Source of the DNA: Paramecium pentaurelia
Lineage: Eukaryota > Ciliophora > Oligohymenophorea > Peniculida > Parameciidae
NCBI GenBank assembly: GCA_905183005.1
Contig: CAJJDO010000120.1
Location: 137,931 to 201,930, forward strand
DNA: 64,000 nucleotides
Direction of reading: 5' to 3'
Under the pieces are notes generated by a model, which was not told the DNA's origin, did no database searches, and saw only the letters and a list, made by a program, of their open reading frames with translations. The translations under genes and the position numbers were made by a program. Below are positions 49,481 through 62,353 of the stretch, one piece after another. Position 1 is the stretch's first letter. Every line of letters starts with the position of its first letter.

Positions 49481-49839
49481 AATGATTGTTTGGATGGTTT
49501 GAAGGGATAGAAATTACATGACATCTCACTTTAGATTACTTAAGCTAGAAATGAGATTTTAAAATAGATGCAATAATCAACTAATCGAAAGAGAGTATTG
49601 GCTGAAGAGATGAGTTAAAATATTGATGAATTCTTAGAAGCTGTAATAATAAATTGAAATAATGAGTTTAGAAACATTCTATTAGCAAAAGATTTCAGAA
49701 ATAAGTCTTTAATTTGATTGATTCCAAAAAGATTGAATAAGAATGCGAGTAACATAAGATAGTATGTATTGAAACAGATGAAGTTAAAGATGATTTTAAA
49801 TAATTGCATGATTTGATTAAATCTACATTTTGTAAGTGA
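49481..49839 (+). CDS. Short coiled-coil protein, 5' end unresolved
   Basis: The frame NDCLDGLKGQKLHDISLQITQ is clearly coding and, after a 29-nt intron at 49643-49671 (GTA...TAG), continues KHSISKRFQKQVFNLIDSKK to TGA 49839. Composition and heptad-like spacing suggest a coiled coil of roughly 110 residues. No in-frame ATG precedes the segment; nearby ATGs at 49476 and 49482 are in another frame and stop soon. A first exon joined by an unrecognised intron is the likely explanation; internal initiation at MQQSTNRK is also possible. It starts just before the large channel gene on the same strand. Confidence 0.5.
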
Positions 49840-49890
49840 TTATGCAATATATTTTAATGGCATTATTTTAATATTTTAATATTTTGTAAT

Positions 49891-52800
49891 ATGAAAAAAG
49901 TAGAGTCACTCTAATATATTGAAAATAGCTCTAAGAATTAATAGATATCATAAAATCATGTCAATAATGATCTGTTATTTTATTTATATATACTAGTAAT
50001 CATTCAAATGTACATGAAACACCAGAAAAAATAAAGAACTCAAGTATTGATAAAGGTTAGAAATAGCGATAAAGTTCTTTTGATTAATTTAATCGAATCC
50101 AATTTCATGAGTAAAATATATGATTGATTATATAGGGAAACATTCCCATTAGAAAGTAATTATGACAGAAATATTGATAATTCAAAAATTTCTGAATATT
50201 CATTATAAAGTATTGAAAGAGAAGACATGGTTGAAGATAGAGTTAATAATCATACACTCCATAAATCAATCCATATCTATTCTAAATTTATATCTTCAGC
50301 ATCCCATTAGTTAAATATGCAATAAAAACCAGAGGCAGAACCTGAAAAGCCAGGAATTCTCATGAATCTCTTAAATGCATTTAATCAGTAATAAGAAGTA
50401 TAAGCTGAATATTTTAATGATATTGAATATGACAAAATCATAAGTAGACATAAAAAACTAATACAAAGGAACACAATCAAAGATCCATATTACGTTAGAT
50501 TAGTTAAATTATCTGAATTTCAAAGATTAAATTATGAGTTGCAAGTAACTTTTTATAATTTATAAAGAAATATAATGACAATTTACCTTTCTTAAATCTA
50601 CGAAAAGGCTTTATATATGTCATATACAGTATCCCAATAATGGCTAGAAAAATAGTAAATAATTTTATATTTAAAATATTGATGACATTTCTCATCTTAT
50701 TTAATGTTGTATTATATATTGTTGTTAAAACAAATGGAAGAACAGATACTGATCATATAGAAGAAGTAGTTATGATTTTATTTATTTCTGAAATAGGATT
50801 AAGAATTATAGCCAGTGGTGTGTTTTTTAATGATTATGCTTTTTTTAGAAATATGGAAAATATTTATGATTTTGTACTCATATTTTTCACTGCTATGAAT
50901 CTTTATTATCCTGAAATCATAATTATTGATATATCACCACTAAGATTAGTAACATTATTAATGTATTTGACAAACATATTTCAGGGATTAAATGTTATGA
51001 TGACTGCCTTAAAATAGTCATTCAAATTCTTAATAGAGGCATTGATGATAGTAATATTATTTTCATTAATATTTGCATCTATTGGTATATTTCTATTCCA
51101 AGGATTATTCAATTATAGATGTCAATATGAAAATGGTGATGAAACTGATGGTTGGATATAATGTAATTAAGATCAATGTCCTTCTGGAATGTATTGTATG
51201 TATAGTGATTATACACCTAAAATGCCTACTTCTTTCAATAATTTAATTGGTTCTTTAGGTTAAATTCTAAGAACTATTACTATGGATGATTGGAGTTGGG
51301 TTATGTTTTTTACTATGAGAATATTTCATCCATGGATTTGGCTTTATTATTTATTAATCATTTTTATTGGAGGTTTCTTTGGATTCAACATAGTTATTGC
51401 AGTTTTGAAAGTCCATTATTCAGAGGCAACAGAAGAAAATAAAAAAAGAGAAGAAGAAAAAGAAATTTAGAAAAGATTGAAAGAAGAAGAGGAATATCCA
51501 GAAAGAAATTTATTAGAAATTCTAGATGTTGCACATTTAAGAGAAATTGGTATCTATAAAGTGATCAAAAAATATAGAAATCACTTAAATGAAGTTTCAT
51601 TTAAAAAATATGCTATTGAAGATCCTAGTACATTTAAGAAATCATATCAAACTACAAGAACATTATCAGCCAAATAAAAATAAATGGAAAGTGGTATCAT
51701 TAAATTACCATTTATACAATATATTACAAGTTTTACTTGGAAAAGATTTCTTTTACCAAAATTTGATATTTTAGATGCATTAATTAAGAAAATCAAAATA
51801 AAAAATTATACTGAGGATGAATTTAATATGAAAATTATTGAAAAAATTAAAACTTATAAATTTTCAAGATTATAACCTTAAGTTAATAAGGATGTTAAGC
51901 AAAATTTTAATTCTTAAAATGAAGTATTACTTAAATTTATGTAATTATAATTTTGATTATATTTAGTAATTAATAAGATTTAATTCAAAAAGAAAAAAAC
52001 TTTAATTTAGAAAAGATAAGATCCACAAAATTCAAAATGATTTATCATGAAATGAAAATTGAAAAGCAAATATTGTATGGCAAAACTTAATTTGCAAAAT
52101 CAAGTTTTCCCACTAAGAGCAAGGCCTCATCACCATTTATGAGTATTTACTAAAAGAAAGCTGAATAGAGTACAGATTCCATTGTTAATTTCGAGTAAAT
52201 TAATCCTAAATCATTTAATAAAATGAAAGAATCATAAATTTTAGAAACTTACTATAAAAATTTCTCTATTATTAGAAATGGAAAACCTTATATATTTGTT
52301 TAAGGATATTATACAAATTTTGAAGGAGTTTAAGAAAAAATAAATTAAAAAATCCCATTAATAATTCATGATTAAGTGTCGAACAAATTTAAATATTAAG
52401 GTATGAGAATGAAGGAATATTAAAATCATAAGACAATTACTAAACATAATTGGTCAGGTAAAGATGTACTTGAAATCAATAAAAAGAGATTATAGTATTT
52501 TCATATAGTTTTATTATTGCTTAATAAAATAGACATAATTATTTGGATTAATGGAATTAAAGGACTATACATTATGTCATAAAAATATGCATACTTAATA
52601 GCAACTAGCAGATTTAGTCAATTCTTTTTTGATTTAGTAATACTTAACAATTTTACATTTTTATCACTCTAAGGAATTGTGGATATCAATATTATATCAA
52701 CAGTTGAAGATATATCAACAATATTTTTATGTTTTGAATTGGTAATGAGACTTTTGGGTTTTAAATTTAAAGATCTTTTAAGATCTCCTGATTTAATTTT

Positions 52801-55800
52801 ATAATCTGTTATTGTAATAATAAACTTTTTTGAATTAACAATTAGTGATTATATGACAACTTATTTGAATGAATAAAATTTAAGATTAATTAGAGGTACA
52901 AAGTGTTTGCTTTTTTATAGATGTCTTAAATATAATAAGATGGCAATTACTATTGGTCATATTGCTTCTATGACTTTTGATTAATACATTTATTTAACTT
53001 TCCTTATGTTTTTAGTGATATTCATGTATGCTCTAACTGGAATGGAAATGTTTGTAGGGAAATTCGATTAAAATGATTCACTTGGACAATTACATTCTTA
53101 TGAGAATATCTTTAAATCTTTTATGACAATATTTAATATTATGACTAATGATGATTGGTATGGAGTTTATGTGATTGGAAGTGATATTAATTTTACTTTT
53201 TCAATAATCTACTCATTTTCTTTGGTATTAATTCTAAATTATCTAACATATGGTTTAGTTATGGCTGTTTTATTGGATGGATTTGGAAAGTATTTAGATT
53301 AACCAATTGAAGAAATTCAAAATTAAATGTAGAAGAACATTAATGAATAATTGTAGCATATTACATAGAATTCAGATGAAATACAAATGCAATTAGTTGA
53401 AACTATTTAGGAATCAATAATGACTAATAAAAATATGTCAAATGATGAACTAAATAAATCTAAACCAAATTTAATTTACAATCTAATTAAGTCAATAAGT
53501 AAATATTAAATATTATTTACTTTTAGAATAAATTAATAGAAAGTTGTTATAAAGAACACCTAAATTATATGAGGGTATAGAATGTGAATCATCATTATTT
53601 TTATTTGAGAAAGACAACATATTTCGTATTGCATTAACTCACATTACAACATCAATGATATATGTATATATAATGGATATAGTTACTTATCTTTCAATCA
53701 TTGCTTTTATACTTAAAACTTATAATGATTATGAAACAAATAGTGAATCATATCCAGATACTCTTCAATTCTCATGTAATATAATTTAATTGGCAGATAC
53801 AATATTTAATATTATTGCAAAGGGTTTATTTATGGATCAAGGATCTTATTTAGTATCTACATTCTAAGTTTTTGATTTTATCTATTAAGTTTCAAACATC
53901 ATAGCATTTGGTAGTAATCCTGATGATTTTAAGCCAATTCTCAAAATTTTACTTTATTTAGGTTATTTTAGACCAATGAAATTAATGTATAGATTGAGTT
54001 GGTTAACAAATTTAAGAGAAGCAATTGGAAGATCATTATTTGATATTTTTAATGTTATAATAACTCTTTTATCAGTGTGGATAATGTTTGGAGTTTATGG
54101 TATAATACTTTATGAATAATAATTTGGATATTGTGAAGATAAGATGGCTTTTGAAGTAAATAAAGAAACTTGTTTAAGTGAAGGTAAAATATGGGTAAAT
54201 TATAAACATAATTTTGATAATATTACTATTGCTATTCCAACTTTGTTTGTAACAGCTACATTAGATGGATGGGGAGAAATATATTAAGTAGCTGAGAATA
54301 GTTAAGTGGCTTCAATAGGTCCCTAAGCATTTAATTCATATGTTGTAACTTATATATTCTTTTTACTTTTTGTTTTCATAGGATCAATGTTCTTTTTAAG
54401 TCTTTTTACAGGAGTGCTTTATACAAATCTAAAGAAAAATCAAAAAAAAATTGAAAATACAGAAGTTACTTAATCACAAAAGGAATTTAAAGAAATTTCA
54501 TCTATGTTAATAAAAGATTTTCCATAATTCTCAACTCCACCAACAAATGGAATAAGAAAGATATCTTCTGATATTACAAGTAGTATTACAATTTAAAAAT
54601 GTTTATTTCTACTTTTATGGGTTGATTTTATTATCTTATTGATGTTTACATCAGATATGAGTGATGAATACTTTAGAACTATTAATGATGTTCATAATGC
54701 ATTAAGTAGTATTTATTTTATTTGGGTTATTTTGTTATTTTTGGCATTAGGTGTAAATAGATTTTTTGATAATTATTGGAGAAGATTTTATTTCTTTTTA
54801 ATAGTAATTGCAGTAATTGATTTTATAGCAGATTATTCAGTAGATTGGATTATGATATATTACAAATCAACACCAAATGATAATGGATTCTAATTACTTC
54901 GTTTATTCTTTTCTTTAAGAAGTTTAAGAATTATATTAATTTTCTAAGGATTTATAAATTTATAAAGATTAATAAATGTGATTCTTTTTGCATTACCATA
55001 TTTAGGTAAGATCTTTTCAATTTTATTAATTACAATGTTAGTTTTTGCTTTATTTGGTTGTCAATTATTTGGTACAATAGATGCTGGATAAGTATTAGAT
55101 GATTAACTCAATTTTATGACAGCTGCAAGTGCTATGATGACATTATTTAAATGTGCATCAGGTGATGATTGGAGAACAATTATGACAGATACAATGCATT
55201 ATAATCCTTTATGTTGGGAAGATCCTAAATATTGTGGATCATTTGCAAGTTAAATATACTTTTTTTTATTTATGTTCTTTTCCACTTATGTTCTTTTAAC
55301 ACTCTTTTTATTAAGTTTGGTAGAATAATTTGAATCATTTTTCCAATTATAAGACTCACCAATTCAATCATATGTAGAAAATATTGATAAAATTAAAACA
55401 ATTTGGTGCAAATATTCTTCTGAAACAAAGGGATAAACAATGCATTATAAATTTTTATGCAAATTTCTATTAGATATTGGTAAACCTTTAGGAGGAGGTG
55501 AAGAAGAGAATCTTTGGGATGTTGCTAAAATTGCATCATCATTTAAATTAAAATGGTAATTAATTTAGATTTATTTTATAGTGATCATTATGGTTATATT
55601 TAATATAATCAATTGATTTATGAATTATTTAGAGTTAAATTTCATTCAGATGTTTTTAAAGATGGTAGTCATGATTCTATCAAATAAATTAAGTAATTTA
55701 ACAAAGAAATGCAATTACGTTTAATGTATTATAGAAAAAACAGACATATTGAAAGATCGAACATAAGTTCTGCACTTTAATTAAAAGCTAATTTTAATAT

Positions 55801-56200
55801 TCTTCATGATTATCTTACTGTATTAATTCTATTTAAAACTTGGGAATCATACAGTAAGATCCTAATTAAAAAGTTAGCTATCAAATAGAATTAATTTTCA
55901 GATGATGCTATATCAATGGATAGTGAATTATAATAGAAGTAAATATTATATTATTATTATATTAGTAACAAAAATAATGTAAATCACCTTATGGAACCAG
56001 AAATGTTTGAAGCTTCATGTGAAGAAGTAGCAAATATTAATTGTAATATCGAAAACAAAAAACATCATCATACAAATGAAAGTTAAAATTTATCAAATGT
56101 TGAATTGCCAATCTATTAAAGTGCTTCGCCATTCTCTATTTAAGAAGAAGATGTTAAAATAATCCTCTCTGCTGCTAGAGAAAAGCAGTCTATTATATGA
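49891..56200 (+). CDS. Four-domain voltage-gated cation channel (CaV/NaV-type), DDDD filter
   Basis: About 2043 aa with seven introns: 49974-49996, 50111-50135, 50545-50567, 51941-51966, 53499-53526, 55556-55581 and 55939-55965 (23-28 nt). Four homologous six-helix repeats follow a 220-residue N-terminal region. The four pore loops read TITMDDWSW (Asp442), IMTNDDWYG (Asp1055), TATLDGWGE (Asp1417) and CASGDDWRT (Asp1717). These are the positions that are Glu in CaV channels (EEEE) and DEKA in NaV, so the ring is Asp at all four. Acidic filters normally select Ca2+. S4 segments carry only a few basic residues (for example RLFFSLRSLRIIL in repeat IV). It may be the ciliary voltage-gated Ca2+ channel underlying the action potential, or another member. 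The cytoplasmic tail (600 nt) has no obvious IQ motif. Confidence 0.93.
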
Positions 56201-56479
56201 TTTGTTATATTTGTTTTTTTAGTTGTTAATAGTTTATTAAAAATATATGATATATAATACTAAAATGATTGAATTTATAAAAAAGAAATAATTTATATTG
56301 GATAATACTATAATTTTGAGATTCAACTATTTTTGATCTTTAAATAATATAAAAGAATTTCCAAGATTTCCTAATTCATTAATTGAAATAAATATATATT
56401 GTAAAATTAGCAATTGAATATAAAATATGTATGAGATTGATTTTGTAACAGAAATATGATCTCATTAATTAATAATAAA

Positions 56480-59400
56480 ATGAGTAAAGAATGTTCAGTA
56501 TTATTTCATGTGACAGTAAGAACATCTCTTTCTTAAGTTGTTGGAGTAATTGGTAATTAACTTGAATTGGGGAGTTGGAATGAGAAAAACTTGAGTATTT
56601 TAAAAACAGATCCCTCAATATTTCCAAAATGGGTGGCTGAGAAACCAATTATATTTAAACAGGGTAACTTGTAATGATTGATTTAGGAACTAAGTTGGAA
56701 TTTAAATTTGTAATTTTAGATAATGGAAAAGCAATTTGGGAAGAATTACCTTAAAATCGAAAGTATAGATGTAGATATTGGAAAGTAATATTAACTGCTG
56801 AATGGAATAATTATGAAGGAAAAGAATATGTTGAAAAGAGATTTAAATCAAGTGTGTGTTTGAATCAAGAGATATTAAGTTAATATACTAAACCAAGATT
56901 AAATGATCAATTTGATCCATTTGATTAGGCTAATGATGATTCAGAGGATTCTGTAGATGGATTTGATAGTTTTTCTAAGGAAATAGCAAATAGAAAGAAT
57001 TCTGAATCATCAGAATCAGAAGATGATAAAAAGAAACCAGCTTTAGAGATAAATAAAGATAGTGAATTTTCATCACTTTATTAGTTATATACAGAGAATC
57101 CTAAATTCAGACAATTAAAGAATTTTAGTTAAAATGATATTTTATATGAAATAAATGAGGATCCTTTGATTGGAATTAGTGATGAAGATTCATTATTAAT
57201 ATCTACATATTATCTTCCTATTGTTGTAATTAAGTAAATTGATGGATCTTATTAAAAACATAATTTTTAGCATTCATTTAGTTTGCATTTATTATTTGGT
57301 GTTCAATAATTTAAAAGAATTTGGTTTGGATTACCTATAGTATTGAATGAAATAGGAGAGAAAATTAATGATTAAAGTGAAGACTTAAAACATTTTTTAA
57401 AACAATTTGGATTTGTTCCTGTATTTGTCAATTAAGAATGTTTGGATTATTTCAATAAAGAATTTTGTACTAAATTATATTAACCTATTATGAATAATGA
57501 TGTCAGTATTACAAAACTTTCTGCACTTGAATATTCAGATCATATGTAAGAATGTTTTAAAAAACTTAATGATGAATTTTTTTAAGAAATTAAACCATAT
57601 ATTAATTAAAATTCAATTGCATTAATAGCTGATTACAGATTATTATATTTGAGTCAAATTTTTGTAAATCACAAATTTACTAGATTACCTTTAGTGATAT
57701 TTTATAATAGATTATTCCCTCATTATGATAATTTGAAGTTGATTCCTTTTTTTAATGAAATAATTAATTCATTTTTACATGCTAATGTTATTTGTTTTAG
57801 TAATTATAAAACTGCCAATGAATTCTTAACAGTTATGAAAGATATATATTAAGTTGAATATCATTCATTTAAAGGTAATTTGGCATTCCATTATTATGGA
57901 AGAGAAATCTATGTCAAATTACAAAATCCAGGTATAGAAATATCAGCTTGTGGTGAATAATAATATGAAATTATTGAACCTCATTATAATTAAGAAGATA
58001 ATAAAAAATAATTAAGAATAGTAGGAGTTGATACATATGGACATTAATCAGGAGTTGAATTGAAATTTAGACATCTATTCAAATTCATTAAAGAAACTAA
58101 TATTATTTAAGAGAATCCTAATATTAAATATATACAAATATTATTGAAAGCTTTTGAAGATCATGATATTAATGAGTAAAGAATCTCATTATTAAATCAA
58201 ATTGAACAAATCAATTCATTTCTATATCCAAAAAAAGATAATTATTTTGTCAAATTGATTGAAGAAGAAATAGATTCTAAACATAGATTTAAGGAATTTG
58301 AAAAAGCTAATATATATCTATAATGTAAATATAGTGGTAGACACGATTTCTATTTATCAGAGTATATTCATATAAATAATATGCCAATTGCTTTGATTAG
58401 TGATTCAAGTTGTTATCATAGAGGATTTCAATCAATAATAACTTTTAATGTATTTTCGCATCTTGATTTTAAAGAAAAGTTTTCAGATTTATTATTAAAA
58501 GTACTACAAAATTAATATTAATTTACTTAATTACAAAAACTTAAAGTACAAAAAGATTAATAGATAATTAGACAAAATTAAACATCTTAATGGATAGAGA
58601 ACATTTTTATTGATGCTAAAAAGGCTGTTTCAATGCTCAAATTTGCTTAAATTAGTTTACGTATTTAAGATAAATTGATGATTAAAGTAGCACATAATTT
58701 AAAATTTCAGCATTTGGATATTTAGTCTGTTGCAAAAGCATATTAGTAATCTACTAAGCCAATTATTATTATAGAGTTTGAAACCATTGTTACTGATTAA
58801 TATTTTATAGATTACAAGCCAAAGCATTTTCTTTAACAGAGTCCTCATTTGAAAGGTAATGACGAAGCAATAATAATTAGATAAGTTGAAAAGGAATTAC
58901 TAGATAGAATTAAGGAATTGTCAAAAATGAATAAAGTATATATTGTTTCAGGTGGATTATTTAATGAATTATCTTCTATATTTAGTGGTTACAATTTAAG
59001 TTTATTTGCAGAAAATGGATTTTTATATAAATCAGATTAATTGTAATGGAATGCTCTATTCAATTTAGATTATTAATGTCTGATTCAGGTGAGAAAGATA
59101 TTTAATTAATATGCCATTAAAACAGAGGGAGTTGAGATAGAATCAAAAGAAAGTTCAATAAGTTTGAAACTTAAGAATTCAGATGAATATGTTCAGTAAC
59201 TTATATAAGATCTAGTTGAAAATGTTTAAATCATTGTTGATAGATACCCAACATTTTAATTAATTGTTGGATCTAATTCAGTAGAAGTTAGTCCTAAAAA
59301 TCTAAATAAAGGAATGATTTTAGAAATCATTATGTAGAAGGAGAATTTATCAAGGGGCAAATTAGATTTTGCTTTAATTATAGCAAGAGGAATACAAAAT

Positions 59401-59584
59401 GAAGATATCTTCTCTCACTTTAAGGTTATTACTTAAAGTAGAAAGTATTTTAGTGAAGTACATTTATTATTTTAACTAATAGAATGCTAGTCTATATTCA
59501 GTATCTTAAGGACTAGTACCATCATATGCAAATTATTATCTTAATAATCAATAAGAACTAATTTAATTATTTAAGACTATTTGA
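56480..59584 (+). CDS. CBM20 + trehalose-6-phosphate synthase/phosphatase-like protein (degenerate)
   Basis: About 1018 aa with introns at 56664-56686 (23 nt) and 59458-59482 (25 nt). Residues 1-115: a starch-binding CBM20 domain (VLFHVTVRTSLSQVVGVIGN, LGSWNEKN, FKFVILDNGKAIWEEL). Residues about 230-720 align in order with the GT20 trehalose-phosphate synthase fold, but the active-site motifs are weak: the VWVHDYHL box is IALIADYRLL. Residues about 770-1010 are a TPP/HAD-like domain in which the nucleophile motif DYDGT is EFETI (both Asp missing) and the third motif GDDxSDE is ARGIQNEDI, while VSGG..., EVSPKNLNKG and SVSQGLVPSYANYYL are recognisable. It is probably catalytically dead and may sense or scaffold glycogen/amylopectin and trehalose metabolism. 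Confidence 0.85.
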
Positions 59585-60123
59585 ATATATTATTGTATTT
59601 TATTAAATAATAATAATAAGAAGTCATACATTTTAATCAATTAAGTTCCATTTATAAACTTCTAAATAGGTGAAACCCTTAATTTTTAACAAATAGTATA
59701 ATTATTCTAAAATATTCTTTACCCTCCCCTATTAAACTCTTATTAATCATGGCTTATTCAATAAATATCCATATATCATATAGGTATACAAACTAAATAT
59801 CTATTAAAAAATAATGAATGGATGATTCTTCTACTTAAAATATATTGACTTTGATTTAGATCTTGTAGAATATCAACATAAATATTTAGGAATGATTGAA
59901 TTCTGTATTCACCAGTTATAAATCAAGTGAAATAGCAAAATTAAATTAAGTTTAATTTTATTATTATGAACATAGTAAATAATAAATGAATGATCATTAT
60001 TTTTATACAATTTAACTAAAAACTTCCTTAGTTTGAAGTAATGAATTTTTTTTTTGGTTATTCCATATATTTTATAAGGACTCATAATGTTATATTCTAT
60101 AATAATCATCAATTAATTAAATA
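59585..60123. other. Gene-free intergenic region
   Basis: About 540 bases without a supported gene. A minus-strand frame at roughly 59909-60112 is open but low-complexity (Ile/Lys/Tyr/Asn) and has no motif; I do not call it. The stretch should contain the promoter for the Rab gene at 60124. Confidence 0.45.
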
Positions 60124-60812
60124 ATGAATCGCGAAGTTAAGGTCGTATTATTAGGAGATTCAGGAGTAGGCAAGAGTTCGATTGTGTTGAGATTTTGTTC
60201 AGATATATTTAAAGTCACTCATGAATCAACTTTAGGAGCAGCTTTTATGGCTAGAACAATAGAAGTTAATGGAATCAATTTTAAATTTCAGATTTGGGAT
60301 ACTGCTGGTTAAGAAAAATACAAATCCCTCACTCCATTGTATTATAGAGGTTTTGTGCTTATATATTTTTAGAGGCTTAAGTTGCATTGATAGTTTATGA
60401 TATTACACATAAGGATTCCTTTGATGTACTTAAATCATGGGTAAACGAATTAAAAGCTCATGGCCCAAAAAAGATAGGTATAGTCTCTTATTTCATTTTT
60501 AGTTTAAGTTCTTGTAGGAAATAAAAATGATTTGATTGAAGATGAGAAAGTTTCTTATGATGAAGCAAACAATTATGCTTAAGTAATAAGAAATACTTAT
60601 TCTAGCAAATTGGGGCTTCTCTCAAGCTCACCAGTTGTAAAGAGAATAAGGGTATCTAAGAATTGTTTGTCTCGATTGCTGAGCAGATCTTATATGAAGA
60701 ATAAAATAAAATAGTTGAAGGTAAGAAACCAGAAAAGCCATAAAATCCCAGTGTCAGAGTTACTACAGATGATTAAAATAAAAAAAAGAAAAAAGAAGGA
60801 GGATGCTGTTGA
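60124..60812 (+). CDS. Rab-family small GTPase (Rab5-like)
   Basis: About 205 aa with three introns: 60350-60372 (23 nt), 60478-60502 (25) and 60583-60605 (23). Motifs in order: P-loop GDSGVGKSSI, switch I ESTLGAAFMA, WDTAGQEKY, VLVGNKNDL, and SCKENKG in the G5 position (CysLys rather than SAK). The switch I ST(L)GAAF is typical of Rab5/Rab21/Rab22. The C-terminus is a Lys run followed by GGCC, a double-Cys geranylgeranylation site. Expected role: early endosome or phagosome fusion. Intron 1 interrupts YYR|EAQVAL, which explains why an unspliced reading stops early. It is intact and likely active. Confidence 0.95.
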
Positions 60813-61312
60813 ATTCAATATTGTTTAAAATTATAAATATCTATTCTTCCTCAAATCAAATTATTCATCATGAACATCATCATAATATATCTAAAAATTG
60901 CAAATACTTTAAATAAAATTCCAAACTCCAGAAAGTGCCTCTCAATTTAATTAATCAAATTCATTGTTTTCCATAAAGATTCCAAGTCTATAGTATTGTT
61001 TTTTATCTCTATTTATATTCCTATTTATGTAATTCTATTCTAATATATAATCTTCAATTCCATTTAATGTTTTATTTACTTGATTCACTACTGATCGGTA
61101 AAATTCAAATATGTATCAAGTATTTTTTCTAATCTCTAGTAAAAGGGACATTCAACATTTTTTCTTTCTATCGTTTATCTATGCATTTCTCAAATAACTC
61201 CTTTTATATTTAAAAGAAGCTTTACTTCTTGTATCTAATTCATCTTCTCAACATTGGTGAGTCTAATAAATACTATTTAAAATAAGGATTCCATTATAAT
61301 ATATTAAAATTA
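60813..61312. other. Intergenic region
   Basis: About 500 bases between the Rab stop and the next plus-strand frame. The minus strand carries a 148-codon frame broken by two TGAs that looks faintly protein-like, but that number of stops is what random sequence of this composition would give, so no gene is called (see rejected items). Confidence 0.45.
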
Positions 61313-62074
61313 ATGTAATTTACTAAGAATATATATTTTTCGATTAAAATCTTAGGCTATCCTATTCAGTTTAGCCATGCACAAGAGGATAATATCAAAA
61401 ATGCAGAGTCTTTTTCTATTGAGAAAATGAACAGTTAATCTTATCACCATTTTTAAGTTGAACTTAAATTTCGAGATCTTAAAATTTTTTGAAGATATTA
61501 TAACAAAATAATCTCAAAATCCCTTTTGAATAAATATCTAAAAAAATAGTCATAATTTCAATTGAGTATTTTAGAATCATCTTAAGAATCAGATAAAGAG
61601 ATTAAGAATTGTGTTTCATTATTTAAAACATTTGATAAGACTTAAAATTCACAGAAAGGGAATATGAATTAAATAAAGGCGAAGAAGGTGTTTAATATGA
61701 TTCTAGATATTTATTTAAATCTTTAAAAACTTAATAATGTTATTTACTTTAATTAAAATACAGAAATTAAAGTAAAGTGTGAGATTGTTTTAAAATTAAT
61801 CCAAAATAATACGAAATCAATACTCTTATCGAAATTTTCATAATAATTAGATTCTAAAAATAAATTTATTCCATTTCAATATCTCATGCTAATTTTAATT
61901 TAAAATGTTGTTTTAGAATCTAGTAAAGAATTTAATTTAAAACAATAAAATTTGTTGAAAAACACTTAAAAAATCTGGAAATAAATTAGGTATAATTAGG
62001 TATAATAAATGTTTTTTAATATATTCATTATTTAATAAAAAAATACAATAAATAAAATATATATCAAGCTTTGA
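61313..62074 (+). pseudogene. 254-codon frame interrupted by one TGA (pseudogene or read-through candidate)
   Basis: A plus-strand frame starts MQFTKNIYFSIKILGY and continues with coding-like sequence, an in-frame TGA occurs at 61490-61492 (codon 60, ...RDLKIF*RYYNK...), and the frame then runs another 193 codons (EIKNCVSLFKTFDKTQ, KAKKVFNMILDIYLNLQKL, EIKVKCEIVLKLIQNN) to TGA 62074. No intron of usual length removes the first TGA in frame. No family recognised. One TGA in 254 codons is fewer than random expectation, so it may be a gene with a premature stop, a sequencing error or read-through; chance remains possible. A 10-bp direct duplication (TAGGTATAAT twice) lies near 61987-62006. Confidence 0.35.
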
Positions 62075-62353
62075 AATTTTTATTTTATTTATATAAAATG
62101 TTAAGGGTGATATATATGAATAATTATCCAATCTATTTGATTTGGATTAAGAGATTGAAATTTAGATTTATAGAATTGTCCTGTTTTTTTATTTTGAGTA
62201 GGTATAAAAAATTTATAATAAAAACTTTTTATCATGCAGAAGTGAAATTTGAAAATAATTAATTTTCATTTCTTTTGAATAAGCATTATCATTAAGTGAT
62301 AACACATATGTAAAGATTTGTTAATAAAGCAATTATGTATATAAAATTAAATA

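Noticed and set aside
59909..60112. Minus-strand frame upstream of the Rab gene.
   Set aside because: Low-complexity Ile/Lys/Tyr/Asn sequence with no motif; within the expected promoter region of the Rab gene.
60350..60605. Broken Rab gene (frame stops early after the DTAGQ motif).
   Set aside because: Three tiny introns of 23-25 nt restore the complete GTPase including its prenylation site.
60851..61294. Minus-strand 148-codon frame broken by two TGAs (starting MESLFQIVF...), considered as a pseudogene.
   Set aside because: At this AT content about 2.6 TGAs are expected in 148 random codons, and equally protein-like fragments appear in the other two frames. There is no evidence for a gene.
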